From DATAFF01 sp036257595 (GTDB lineage: Bacteria; Pseudomonadota; Alphaproteobacteria; Rhizobiales; Aestuariivirgaceae), in the NCBI GenBank assembly GCA_036257595.1, contig DATAFF010000102.1, positions 1 to 26,389 of the forward strand: a stretch of DNA of 26,389 nucleotides. Reading direction: 5' to 3'. Positions within the stretch are counted from its first letter, which is position 1; the number at the start of each line of letters is the position of its first letter. Under the pieces are notes generated by a model. That model ran no database searches and was not told where the DNA came from. It was given only the letters and a program-made list of their open reading frames with translations. A program made the translations under genes and the position numbers. This document shows positions 6,771 through 14,371 of this stretch, piece after piece.

Positions 6771-6807
6771 ATAGCATGCCAAATGTTTGTAGAGGATCGC
6801 CAATTTC

Positions 6808-6930
6808 TCAGGCGATGAAGTACCAGACGATGAACATCCCGATCAGCGCGAGCGGCAGGCCGATCAGCGCATAGCGCGCCATCCGGTTGATCGTCGCCTG
6901 ACGCGCCTCGTTGGGCTTCAATTCGGTCAT
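6808..6930 (-). CDS. 40-residue single-helix membrane protein
   Basis: The frame encodes 40 residues: a polar N-terminus beginning MTELKPNEARQ, then one hydrophobic helix (about residues 20-39) ending WYFIA. Short proteins starting with a PNEARQ-like segment and ending in one membrane helix are common in Alphaproteobacteria. The Shine-Dalgarno signal is poor. It sits between the PRC-barrel gene's terminator and the nepR promoter on the same strand. Function is unknown. The helix pattern and lack of alternative content support a gene, but only moderately. Confidence 0.55.
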   Translation of the reverse strand: MTELKPNEARQATINRMARYALIGLPLALIGMFIVWYFIA

Positions 6931-6947
6931 GGGAGTCAAAAATGCAC

Positions 6948-6972
6948 AAAACGGCCCATGTCGGGCCGTTTT
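6948..6972 (-). terminator. Intrinsic terminator of the PRC-barrel gene
   Basis: AAAACGGCCC (6948-6957) and GGGCCGTTTT (6963-6972) form a perfect 10-bp stem with a five-base loop. On the - strand it runs into TTTT and then a second T-run, just after the stop codon at 6989. Confidence 0.85.
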
Positions 6973-6988
6973 GCGCAGCTTCCCAAAG

Positions 6989-7591
6989 CTACTGGTTGGT
7001 CGAGCCGGAGGCCGGCGGATTGGCAGGGGCCGGCATCGTGGTGCTGCCGGTGCTGCCGCTCTCGGTCTCGCGGGTCTGTGCCGCCACCGACTTGAATTCC
7101 GGCGCCGCCTCGAGATCCGCCTTGGTGGAGTTCAGGATCAGGCGAACATTGGTCTTGCTCGCATCCTGCGGCTGTACGGTGAGCTTGTCCATCTGGACCG
7201 CCACGTCCTTCTCGCCGAGGCCGAGGAAGCCGCCGACGCCGATCACCACGCCCTGAATCTTGCCGTCGAGACCGACGATCACGTCATTGATGTCGCCGAC
7301 CGTCTCGTCAGCCGGGGTATAGACGGTTGAACCGATCAGCGTGCTGGCCAGGATCGAATTCTGGTCCTGCAGCACGATCTGGCCCTCGACCGGCTTCGCC
7401 GGCTTGGCTTCCTCGGTTTTCGCCATGGGGTCGGATTTCGTTTCAGGCTGAGCTGCCGTGCTCGGGGCGGGCTGCGCCGGCTGGGTAGCCGCCGGAGCCT
7501 GCTGCGAGCCGGTGTCGGTCGAGGTCTGCGCCATCGCAGCCGACGTCAGCCCCAGGAACAGGGCAAGCGCGAGCGTGCTCGATCTTGTCAT
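6989..7591 (-). CDS. Exported PRC-barrel domain protein, predicted EcfG target
   Basis: The 200-residue product has a signal peptide (residues 1-21, ending AAMA), a low-complexity region rich in Ala, Pro, Gln and Thr (about 22-75), a PRC-barrel domain (about 85-160, with GSTVYTPADETVGDINDVIVG and GFLGLGEKDVAV) and a disordered C-terminus ending SGSTNQ. Such proteins are abundant in Hyphomicrobiales and are thought to act in the periplasm or envelope; the ligand is unknown. The ATG at 7591 has GGAGGT nine bases upstream. A GTG at 7615 would place that site inside the gene. An exact EcfG promoter and a strong terminator make it a single-gene stress unit. Confidence 0.88.
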   Translation of the reverse strand: MTRSSTLALALFLGLTSAAMAQTSTDTGSQQAPAATQPAQPAPSTAAQPETKSDPMAKTEEAKPAKPVEGQIVLQDQNSILASTLIGSTVYTPADETVGDINDVIVGLDGKIQGVVIGVGGFLGLGEKDVAVQMDKLTVQPQDASKTNVRLILNSTKADLEAAPEFKSVAAQTRETESGSTGSTTMPAPANPPASGSTNQ

Positions 7592-7665
7592 GAGTGGAGT
7601 ACCTCCGTTGTTCACAATCTCGCCGGTCCCGTAGACCTCTGGCGGCCCGGGTCCGCTGCCTTGTC

Positions 7666-7690
7666 AACGGCTGAGCCGGTGCCGGGTTCC
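7666..7690 (-). promoter_or_regulatory. EcfG-type promoter of the PRC-barrel gene
   Basis: On the - strand GGAAC (complement of 7686-7690), 16 bases and CGTT (complement of 7666-7669), an exact match lying 74 bases upstream of the start at 7591. Confidence 0.87.
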
Positions 7691-7773
7691 GGCGGCTCGT
7701 GCCTATTCACCCTGATCGATAGGAAAAAAGACAGCGGTGATGGGGATTTAGGCGGCGGGTTGAAGCTGGCGGA

Positions 7774-7852
7774 AGGCAGCCGGTAGTAGGCAGCAAGGGC
7801 AGTAGGAAAGCACACCGTTCACTGCCTATTTGCCTAATGCCTACTGCCGACC
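7774..7852. repeat. Palindromic TGCCTAC-family intergenic repeat, copy 3
   Basis: The left half carries AGGCAG, GTAGTAGGCAG and GGGCAGTAGG. The right half carries CTGCC, TTGCCTA and TGCCTACTGCCGACC in inverse orientation, around a short core at about 7807-7829. It ends two bases before the stop codon of the RND pump gene at 7855. Confidence 0.65.
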
Positions 7853-7854
7853 TC

Positions 7855-10800
7855 CTATTCCGCTGCCTCGCGCAGGTCGGGAGGCGGGAGGCGGGCGGGC
7901 GGGATGTCGTTCGCAAGCTCCGCCTCGAGCGCCTTCTCGGTCTCGTTGCCAGGCGAGGTCAGTCCGGCGAGCAGCAGATAGAGCACCGGCGTGAAGAACA
8001 GCGTCAGCACCGTCGCGACGCCCAGCCCCCCGACAATGACCGTGCCGATGGCAATCCGGCTCTCGGCACCGGCGCCGCTGGCCAGCACCAACGGCACGGC
8101 GCCGAGCACCGTGGCGATCACCGTCATGAGGATAGGCCGCAGCCGCAGCACCGAGGCTTCGACGACCGCCGCGCGGATGGACCTGCCCTCATTGCGCAGC
8201 TGGTTGGCGAACTCGACGATGAGGATGCCGTTCTTGGCCATGAGCCCGATCAGCAGCACGATGCCGATCTGGCTGTAGAGATTGAGGCTCAAGCCGGTGA
8301 AATACAGGGCATAGACGGCACCCGCCAGCGCCAACGGCACCGACAGCATGATCACCAGCGGATGGACGAAACTCTCGAACTGGGCGGCAAGCACCAGGAA
8401 CACGATCAGGAGCGCCAGCACGAAGGTTACGATGATTCCGCCCGAAGCTTCCTTGAACTGCTGCGACTGGCCCGACCAGCCGAGCTTGGCCTCGGCCGGC
8501 AGGGTGTCGCGGGCAAGCCTTTCGAAGTCACCGATCGCCTGGCCCAGTGCATAGCCCTCGCCGAGCGACGCCATGAGGGTGATCGACGGCAGGCGATTGT
8601 AGCGCCTGAGCGCTGGCGCCGCCGCTTCCTCCTTCATCGAGATCAGTGCCGACAACGGCACCAGCGTCTTGCCGTCCCCTGCCCTGACGAAGATGTTGGC
8701 GACATCGTCCGGCGTCATCCGGTCGCCGGCACGCGCCTCGACGATCACCTTGTACTCGCGGCCGCGGTCGATGAAGTTCGTGACCTCGCGTGATGCAAAG
8801 AGCGTCTGCAGCGTCGAGGCGATGGTCTCCATGCTGATGCCGAGATCGTCGGCCCGCTTGCGGTCGACGACGACCGACAGCTGCGGCTGAGTCTCCTCGA
8901 AATCGAGCTCGACATTCCTCAGCCGCGGGTCCTTTTCGGCCACCTCGAGCATCTGGCGCGCCCATTTCTTGACGCTGTCGAAATCGGGGCCGCTGATCAC
9001 CGCGCTGAGCGGTGTCCGCGCGCCGCGCAGCCCCAGCCCGACCGGGGCCGTCGGATAGCCGCGCACTCCCGGGATGCCCGTCACCTTGGGGATCACCTCG
9101 CGCATGACTTCCGGCAGCCCTTCGTCGCGGGCTTCCCATGGTGCCAGCCGGAGCACCACAAAAGCGCGATATGCCTGAGCGTTCTGGCCGGTCACGGCAT
9201 AGATGGTGTGGGCCACGCCACGCTCCTTCAGCGGCGCCAGTCGACGTTCGATTTCTCGCGTTTCGGCATCGGTATAGGCCAGCGTGCTGCCTTGCGGCGC
9301 GGTGACCTGGATGAACAGTGAGCCGCGATCCTCGATCGGCGTCAGCTCGCGAGGCAGGCCAAAAAATATCCCGACGCTCAGCGCCGCAAATCCGAGCGCC
9401 ACCATGATCACCACGATCGGAACATTGAGGGCCCGCTCGAGCACCACCCGGTAAAGCCGCAGCATGCCGCGATCGCCGGATCGATGGTGGTGCGCTCCAC
9501 CCGATTTTACCTTGAGCAGCCGCGATGCGAGCGCCGGACAGAGCGTCAGCGCCACCAGTGTCGAGATCGCCACGGCACCGGCCATGACGAAGCCGAACTC
9601 CACGAAGAGCTTGCCGATCTGCCCCTCGAGGAAGGAGATCGGCACGAACACCGCAATCAGCGTCGCCGAGGTGGCAACCACCGCGAAAGTGACTTGGCGG
9701 GTGCCGAGGCAGGAAGCTTTCAGCGGACTCTCGCCCTCATCGATACGGCGCTGGATGTTCTCGAGCACGACGATCGCATCGTCGACCACCAGGCCGATGG
9801 CGAGGATCAGCGCCAGCAGCGTCAGGACGTTGATCGAGTACCCCATGGCGTACATGAGGACGAAGCAGCCGATCAGCGAGATCGGGATGGTCACCGCCGG
9901 CACCAGTGTGGCGCGGAACGAGCGCAGGAACAGCAGAATGACCAGCACCACCAGGCCCAGAGCTTCGAGCAAGCCTTTCAGCACCTGGTGAATCGAGGCA
10001 TCGATGAAGATCGCATCGTCGGAGCCGACCTCGATCCTCATGCCATCGGGCAGCATCGGCTTCAGGGCCTCGATCTCGGCGCGCACAGCCTTGGAGATCG
10101 CCACGGTGTTCGCCTGCGACTGGCGCAGCACGGCGAGGCCGATCGCCTCGACGTTGTTGGCCCTGACATTGGTGCGGTCGTCCTCGACGCCGCGCGCCAC
10201 CTGTGCGATATCGCCGAGCTTCACCGGATAGCCGGCAACCTGCGCCACCACCAGCTCGCGAAAGGCTTGGGCATCATTGATCCGCCCGGCAAGCTTGACG
10301 GTGAATTCACGGTTGAGCGACTCCACCTCGCCGGCGGGCAGCTCGACATTGCTGCGGCGGAGCGCCTGCTCGACATCTGCCACCGTGATGTTGCGGGCCG
10401 CCATGGCGGTGCGGTCGAGCCAGATCCGCATGGCGTAGCGCCGCTGTCCGTTGATCGTGACGCTCGCCACGCCGTCGAGCGTCGCCAGCCGGTCGATCAC
10501 GAACCGATCGACGAAATCGGTGATCTCGGCAGCGCTCATCCGGTCGCTGGTGACGGCGAGCCGCATCACCGGATCGGAATCGGAGTCGTTCTTGACGATC
10601 TGCGGCTCCTCGATGTCGTCCGGCAGCTGTTGGCGGACCCGGGCGACGGCGCTTCTGACATCGTTGGCCGCCTCGTCGATATTGCGGCCGACCTCGAACT
10701 CGATGGTGGTCGAGCTCACTCCCTGGCGCGATTGCGAGGAGATGGTCTTGATGCCGCTGATGCCGGCGACACCGCTCTCGATGATCTCGGTGATGTCCGT

Positions 10801-10980
10801 GTCGACGGTGGCTGGGTTGGCGCCGGTATATTCGGTGGTGACGGTGACCACCGAGGTATCGACATCGGGCAGCTCACGCAATGGCAGCCGCAGCACCGAG
10901 GCGATTCCGAAGACAATGATGAGCATGCTCATCACGCTCGCCAGCACCGGCCGCTTGATGCTGAGGTCGGAGAGGGTCAT
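7855..10980 (-). CDS. RND-family efflux pump inner-membrane transporter (HAE1/AcrB type)
   Basis: The 1041-residue protein has the length and duplicated architecture of hydrophobe/amphiphile efflux RND pumps. It begins with the cytoplasmic motif LSIKRPVLASVMS and TM1. The large periplasmic porter loops follow. TM4 carries the proton-relay pair Asp400-Asp401 in IGLVVDDAIVVLENIQRR. The second half shows the TM10-TM12 region with GIVLLIGLMAKNGILIVEFANQ and a final FFTPVLYLLL helix. It exports toxic compounds from inner membrane or periplasm using proton motive force. The start ATG overlaps the stop of the membrane fusion protein gene (ATGA), so they form one operon. No outer-membrane channel gene is nearby, so a shared TolC-like channel is implied. 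Confidence 0.95.
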   Translation of the reverse strand: MTLSDLSIKRPVLASVMSMLIIVFGIASVLRLPLRELPDVDTSVVTVTTEYTGANPATVDTDITEIIESGVAGISGIKTISSQSRQGVSSTTIEFEVGRNIDEAANDVRSAVARVRQQLPDDIEEPQIVKNDSDSDPVMRLAVTSDRMSAAEITDFVDRFVIDRLATLDGVASVTINGQRRYAMRIWLDRTAMAARNITVADVEQALRRSNVELPAGEVESLNREFTVKLAGRINDAQAFRELVVAQVAGYPVKLGDIAQVARGVEDDRTNVRANNVEAIGLAVLRQSQANTVAISKAVRAEIEALKPMLPDGMRIEVGSDDAIFIDASIHQVLKGLLEALGLVVLVILLFLRSFRATLVPAVTIPISLIGCFVLMYAMGYSINVLTLLALILAIGLVVDDAIVVLENIQRRIDEGESPLKASCLGTRQVTFAVVATSATLIAVFVPISFLEGQIGKLFVEFGFVMAGAVAISTLVALTLCPALASRLLKVKSGGAHHHRSGDRGMLRLYRVVLERALNVPIVVIMVALGFAALSVGIFFGLPRELTPIEDRGSLFIQVTAPQGSTLAYTDAETREIERRLAPLKERGVAHTIYAVTGQNAQAYRAFVVLRLAPWEARDEGLPEVMREVIPKVTGIPGVRGYPTAPVGLGLRGARTPLSAVISGPDFDSVKKWARQMLEVAEKDPRLRNVELDFEETQPQLSVVVDRKRADDLGISMETIASTLQTLFASREVTNFIDRGREYKVIVEARAGDRMTPDDVANIFVRAGDGKTLVPLSALISMKEEAAAPALRRYNRLPSITLMASLGEGYALGQAIGDFERLARDTLPAEAKLGWSGQSQQFKEASGGIIVTFVLALLIVFLVLAAQFESFVHPLVIMLSVPLALAGAVYALYFTGLSLNLYSQIGIVLLIGLMAKNGILIVEFANQLRNEGRSIRAAVVEASVLRLRPILMTVIATVLGAVPLVLASGAGAESRIAIGTVIVGGLGVATVLTLFFTPVLYLLLAGLTSPGNETEKALEAELANDIPPARLPPPDLREAAE

Positions 10981-12080
10981 CCGCGGCCTCCCGACAGCGC
11001 CGTGGCCGGGGGCGAGATCTGGCTGGCCTCGACCGGCGAGCCCTCCCGGACCCGCTGGATGCCGCGGGTGATCACCAGGTCGCCAGTCTTCAGGCCATGG
11101 GTGATCTCGACGATGCCGGGCTCACGCAATCCGAGCTTGACGTCACGGCGGGTCGCCTTGCCATTGGCGATCAGGAAGACATAGGCCTGGTCGGCCTCGA
11201 CGACCACCGCCTCCTCGGGAATGGTCACCGCATCGCGCCGCTCGAGCTCGACGGCGAGCTGCATGAACATGCCGGCGGGCAGCAGGAGATCGGGATTGGG
11301 CAGCTCGGCACGCAGCTTGAAGGCGCGGCCCACGGCATCGATGCGGTTGTCGATCAGGGTCACCGTCCCGGTGAAATGCCGACCGGGAAACGCGGCGGCG
11401 GTGGCGTCCACCGGCAACCCGCCGCGAACCTCGCCGAACACCGTCTCGGGAAGCGAGAATTCGAGCTCGATCGTGTCGCGATCGTCGAGGGTGGCGATCA
11501 CCGTCGCATCGGTGACGCGCGCCCCCGGATCGACGCGGCGCAGACCGATGACGCCGTCAAACGGCGCGGCTATCACCCGGTCCGCCAGCTTGCGGCGCGA
11601 CCGATCGACCTCCGCCTCCGCGCCGGCCTGGAGCGCCAACAGCACCTCGAGCGAGGCCTGGGTCTGGATGTTCTGGCGCCTGAGCGTATTGGCGCGATCG
11701 ACCGCGAGCTTGGCCTGCTGGAGCTTGGCCTGCGCCTCCACCAGATTGGCCTGCTCGATATCATCGTCGAGCCTGACCAGGGTCTCGCCCTTCTTGACCC
11801 GCTGGCCGCTGGTGAAATTGATCTCGGCAACGCGTCCCGAGGCCATGGGCACGATCTCGACCGACTGCCGCGCCCTGGTCGAGCCCACCGCCTCGATGCG
11901 GCGAGCCATGGACTTCTGGCTGGTCACCACCGCCTCGACCTTGAGCGGCGCCGCGCGCTCCTGCCCGCGAGCCGCATCCTGTGGTTGCCCCGGCACCAGA
12001 TAGTGCTGATAACCGTAATAACCGCCAGCCAGGACCGCGGTCAGCAACAGCACGGTGGCGATCTGGCCTGCGACTCGCAT
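10977..12080 (-). CDS. RND efflux periplasmic adaptor (membrane fusion protein)
   Basis: The 367-residue product has an N-terminal membrane anchor (about residues 6-22). It then shows the HlyD/AcrA layout: a lipoyl half-motif (VAEINFTSGQRVKKGETLVRLDD), a helical hairpin rich in Ala and Gln (about 100-155), the second lipoyl half (VIAAPFDGVIGLRRVDPGARV) and beta-barrel domains. It bridges the RND pump to an outer-membrane channel. I chose the ATG at 12080 with AGGGA upstream; a TTG at 12101 is less likely. It overlaps the pump gene by four bases. The divergent TetR-type gene at 12220 is the probable regulator of the operon. Confidence 0.93.
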   Translation of the reverse strand: MRVAGQIATVLLLTAVLAGGYYGYQHYLVPGQPQDAARGQERAAPLKVEAVVTSQKSMARRIEAVGSTRARQSVEIVPMASGRVAEINFTSGQRVKKGETLVRLDDDIEQANLVEAQAKLQQAKLAVDRANTLRRQNIQTQASLEVLLALQAGAEAEVDRSRRKLADRVIAAPFDGVIGLRRVDPGARVTDATVIATLDDRDTIELEFSLPETVFGEVRGGLPVDATAAAFPGRHFTGTVTLIDNRIDAVGRAFKLRAELPNPDLLLPAGMFMQLAVELERRDAVTIPEEAVVVEADQAYVFLIANGKATRRDVKLGLREPGIVEITHGLKTGDLVITRGIQRVREGSPVEASQISPPATALSGGRG

Positions 12081-12219
12081 GGATCCCTGGCACCTTCCCA
12101 AGCTTCATGTTCATTGTGAAATACCACACCGGCCGGTTCAACGTTTTCCGGTCGCCGGTTACTCTCCAACGGCATTTTGACGTATCAATCCCGATCAATC
12201 CGTCGCGAGCGCAAGGGAA
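12081..12219. promoter_or_regulatory. Divergent promoter region between efflux operon and TetR-type gene
   Basis: This 139-base region must hold promoters in both directions. On the - strand TTGAAC, 17 bases and CACAAT (about 12114-12142) form a plausible but weak sigma-70 promoter for the efflux operon. Imperfect dyads include TTCATTGTGAA and a CCGG-bounded segment around 12135-12164. I could not identify one clear operator, and the palindrome found at 16445 is not repeated here. Confidence 0.35.
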
Positions 12220-12828
12220 TTGGAAAAACGCTTCTCCAGGGAAAGCCCCGAGATCCGGCGGCGGCTCTTGATCGAGGCGGCCGAGCGCTGCCTCGCCGCC
12301 CATGGCATCCAGGGCTTCACCATCGACCGGATCTGCCGCGAGGCGAACGTCTCGCGCGGACTGATCAGTCACTATTTCGCCGGCAAGGACGAGCTTCTGG
12401 CAGCGGTTTACCGTTCCGCTCTCTACGGTGCCATCATGGGCCAGGTGACCGTCGCGGCGGGCGGTGCAACGCCGCTCCTAAGGCTCAGGGCCGCCATCGA
12501 CGCCGCCTTTCAGCCGGAGACTTTCCAGCGCTCCAACCTCCGCGTGTGGCTCGCGCTCTGGGGCGAGATAGCAATCAATCCGAAGTTGCAGGCAGTGCAC
12601 CGCTCGCTTTACCGGACCTACCGGGCGCGCCTCGCCGAGGAGATTGCAGGCGTCGCTTCCGAGCGCCGGCTCACGGTCGATGCGGCGGGCCTCGCCCGCA
12701 ATGTCATCGCCATGATCGACGGCCTGTGGCTCGAATGGTGCCTCGATCCGGAAGCGCTGGCGCCGGACGATGCGCGGCGCGCCTGTCTCGGCCTGGTCGA
12801 GGCGAAGCTGGGGAGCTTGGAAGTTTAG
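12220..12828 (+). CDS. TetR-family transcriptional regulator, BetI-like
   Basis: The 202-residue protein has an N-terminal TetR helix-turn-helix (about residues 12-60) with AAERCLAAHGIQGFTIDRIC and VSRGLISHYFAGKDELL. The C-terminal ligand domain contains WLALWGEIAINPKLQ and MIDGLWLEWCLDPEAL, which resemble BetI, the choline-responsive repressor of osmoprotectant genes. The only possible start in frame after the stop at 12178 is the TTG at 12220, preceded closely by AAGGGA, so a TTG start is required. It is divergent from the efflux operon and convergent with the methyltransferase gene, four bases apart. It may regulate either neighbour; the BetI resemblance hints at quaternary-amine sensing. 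The target is inferred, not shown. Confidence 0.9.
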   Translation: MEKRFSRESPEIRRRLLIEAAERCLAAHGIQGFTIDRICREANVSRGLISHYFAGKDELLAAVYRSALYGAIMGQVTVAAGGATPLLRLRAAIDAAFQPETFQRSNLRVWLALWGEIAINPKLQAVHRSLYRTYRARLAEEIAGVASERRLTVDAAGLARNVIAMIDGLWLEWCLDPEALAPDDARRACLGLVEAKLGSLEV

Positions 12829-12832
12829 AAGA

Positions 12833-14368
12833 TTAGTTCGCCGGTGCCCCGCCCTCGCGCTTGCGCCGCTCGACAAAGTCCTTGAGCGCCTCCTCGATCG
12901 CGGGATCGAGAGGCGGCTGCTGATACTCCTTCAGGAGTTGCTTCCAGATGGTGTTGGCGCGGCGCGCTGCCGTTTCGGCGCCACGTTCCCGCCAGGTGTC
13001 GTAATTGTCCCAGATCGACAGGAGCGGCCGGTAGAACGCCGTCTGGTAGCGCGCAAGCGTGTGCGGCGTGCCGAAATGATGACCGGCCGGCCCCACCTCG
13101 CGGATCGCCTCGAAGGCGAGGCTCTGTTCCGACACTTCGAAGGGCTGGAGATAGGCCGCCATCATCTGCAGCATTTCGGCATCGATGATGAGCTTCTCGA
13201 AGGACGCGGTGAGGCCGCCGCCGAGCCAGCCGGCGGCATGGAGGATGAGATGGGCGCCGCCCATCACCGAACCCCACAGCGACATCGCCGATTCATAAGC
13301 AGCCTGCGCATCGACATCATTGGCGGCGGTGGCGTTGCTCGAGCGGAAGGGCACGCCGATCCGACGCGCGAGCTGGCCCGTCGCCTGCGCCGCCTGGGCA
13401 TATTCCGGCGTGCCGAATGCCGGAGCGCCCGAACGCATGTCGACATTGGAGGTGAAGCCGCCATACATCACCGGCACGCCTGGCCGGACGATCTGTGCAA
13501 GGACGATCCCGGCCATTGCCTCGGCATGCTGCTGGGCAAGCGCACCGGCGAGCGTCACCGGCGACATGGCGCCTGCCAGCGTGAAGGGCGTGATGACGTT
13601 GACCTGGCCATGCTCGGCGAGCGTGATCAAGCCTTCCGCCATCGGCACATCGAGCTGCAGCGGCGAATTGGTGTTGATGATGCCGGTGAACACCGGGAGA
13701 TCGACGAGCGACTTGCGGGAGCGGCCAAGCGAGATCGCCACCATTTCGAGGGCATCGGTGGTGCGGGCGCGACCGAAGGTCTGGGGCTGCCAGTTCTTGT
13801 CGGTGAGCGTGATCTCTGCGAGGTAGAGATCGAGATGGCGGGTAGGCGCGGGAAGATCCATCGGCTCGAACGGACCGCCACCTTCCTGGTGGATGACATT
13901 CAGCATATGGATGAGCCGGATATAATCGCACATCTCGGCATAGCTGCCGGTGCGGCGACCGCGGTCGAGATCCATGACATAGGCTGGTCCACCGACCGAG
14001 GTGAAAATCAGATCGCGCCCGCCGACCCGGAGATTGCGGTCGGGATTGCGGGCAGCGAGCGTGAATGCCGGTGGCGCCTTGGCGACCAGCTCCTCGACCA
14101 GTGCCCGGTCGAGGCGCACGCGCATCGCCGCTTCATCGACCGCCGCGCCGGCGGCGCCATAGAGTGACCGTGCCTCGCCGCCCAGCACCCTGAGCCCGAC
14201 CTCCTCGAGAATGGCAAGCGCCATGGCGTGAATCGCCTCGACCTCATCGTCCGAGATGACCTTGATCGGCTGGTAGTGGAGTGCGAGCTGGCGGAACGGC
14301 ATCTGCGCAATCCCGCCGGCACTGCGACTGCGCCTTTCCGAGCCACGCCGCGTGGTCGAGCGGCTCAC
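12833..14368 (-). CDS. Trimethylamine methyltransferase (MttB) family protein, non-pyrrolysine type
   Basis: The 511-residue product belongs to the MttB superfamily (COG5598). It has a basic N-terminus, the motif MPFRQLALHYQPIKVISDDEVEAIH split across the first helix, GGPAYVMDLDRGRR, a TIM-barrel body and the C-terminal GHHFGTPHTL. The frame contains no internal TAG, so unlike archaeal MttB it carries no pyrrolysine. Characterised non-pyrrolysine members (for example MtgB) demethylate quaternary amines such as glycine betaine and transfer the methyl group to a corrinoid protein. No corrinoid protein or reactivase is in the window. The GTG start at 14368 has GAGG nine bases upstream. It lies three bases after the flavoprotein gene, so the two are co-transcribed. 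The substrate is probably a betaine-like compound; this is inference. Confidence 0.88.
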   Translation of the reverse strand: MSRSTTRRGSERRSRSAGGIAQMPFRQLALHYQPIKVISDDEVEAIHAMALAILEEVGLRVLGGEARSLYGAAGAAVDEAAMRVRLDRALVEELVAKAPPAFTLAARNPDRNLRVGGRDLIFTSVGGPAYVMDLDRGRRTGSYAEMCDYIRLIHMLNVIHQEGGGPFEPMDLPAPTRHLDLYLAEITLTDKNWQPQTFGRARTTDALEMVAISLGRSRKSLVDLPVFTGIINTNSPLQLDVPMAEGLITLAEHGQVNVITPFTLAGAMSPVTLAGALAQQHAEAMAGIVLAQIVRPGVPVMYGGFTSNVDMRSGAPAFGTPEYAQAAQATGQLARRIGVPFRSSNATAANDVDAQAAYESAMSLWGSVMGGAHLILHAAGWLGGGLTASFEKLIIDAEMLQMMAAYLQPFEVSEQSLAFEAIREVGPAGHHFGTPHTLARYQTAFYRPLLSIWDNYDTWRERGAETAARRANTIWKQLLKEYQQPPLDPAIEEALKDFVERRKREGGAPAN

Positions 14369-14371
14369 GGT

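Noticed and set aside
9484..11184. A 566-codon open frame on the + strand opposite the RND pump gene
   Set aside because: It is rich in Arg, His, Asp and Gly with no domain pattern, as expected for a frame opposite a high-GC coding gene with clear RND motifs.
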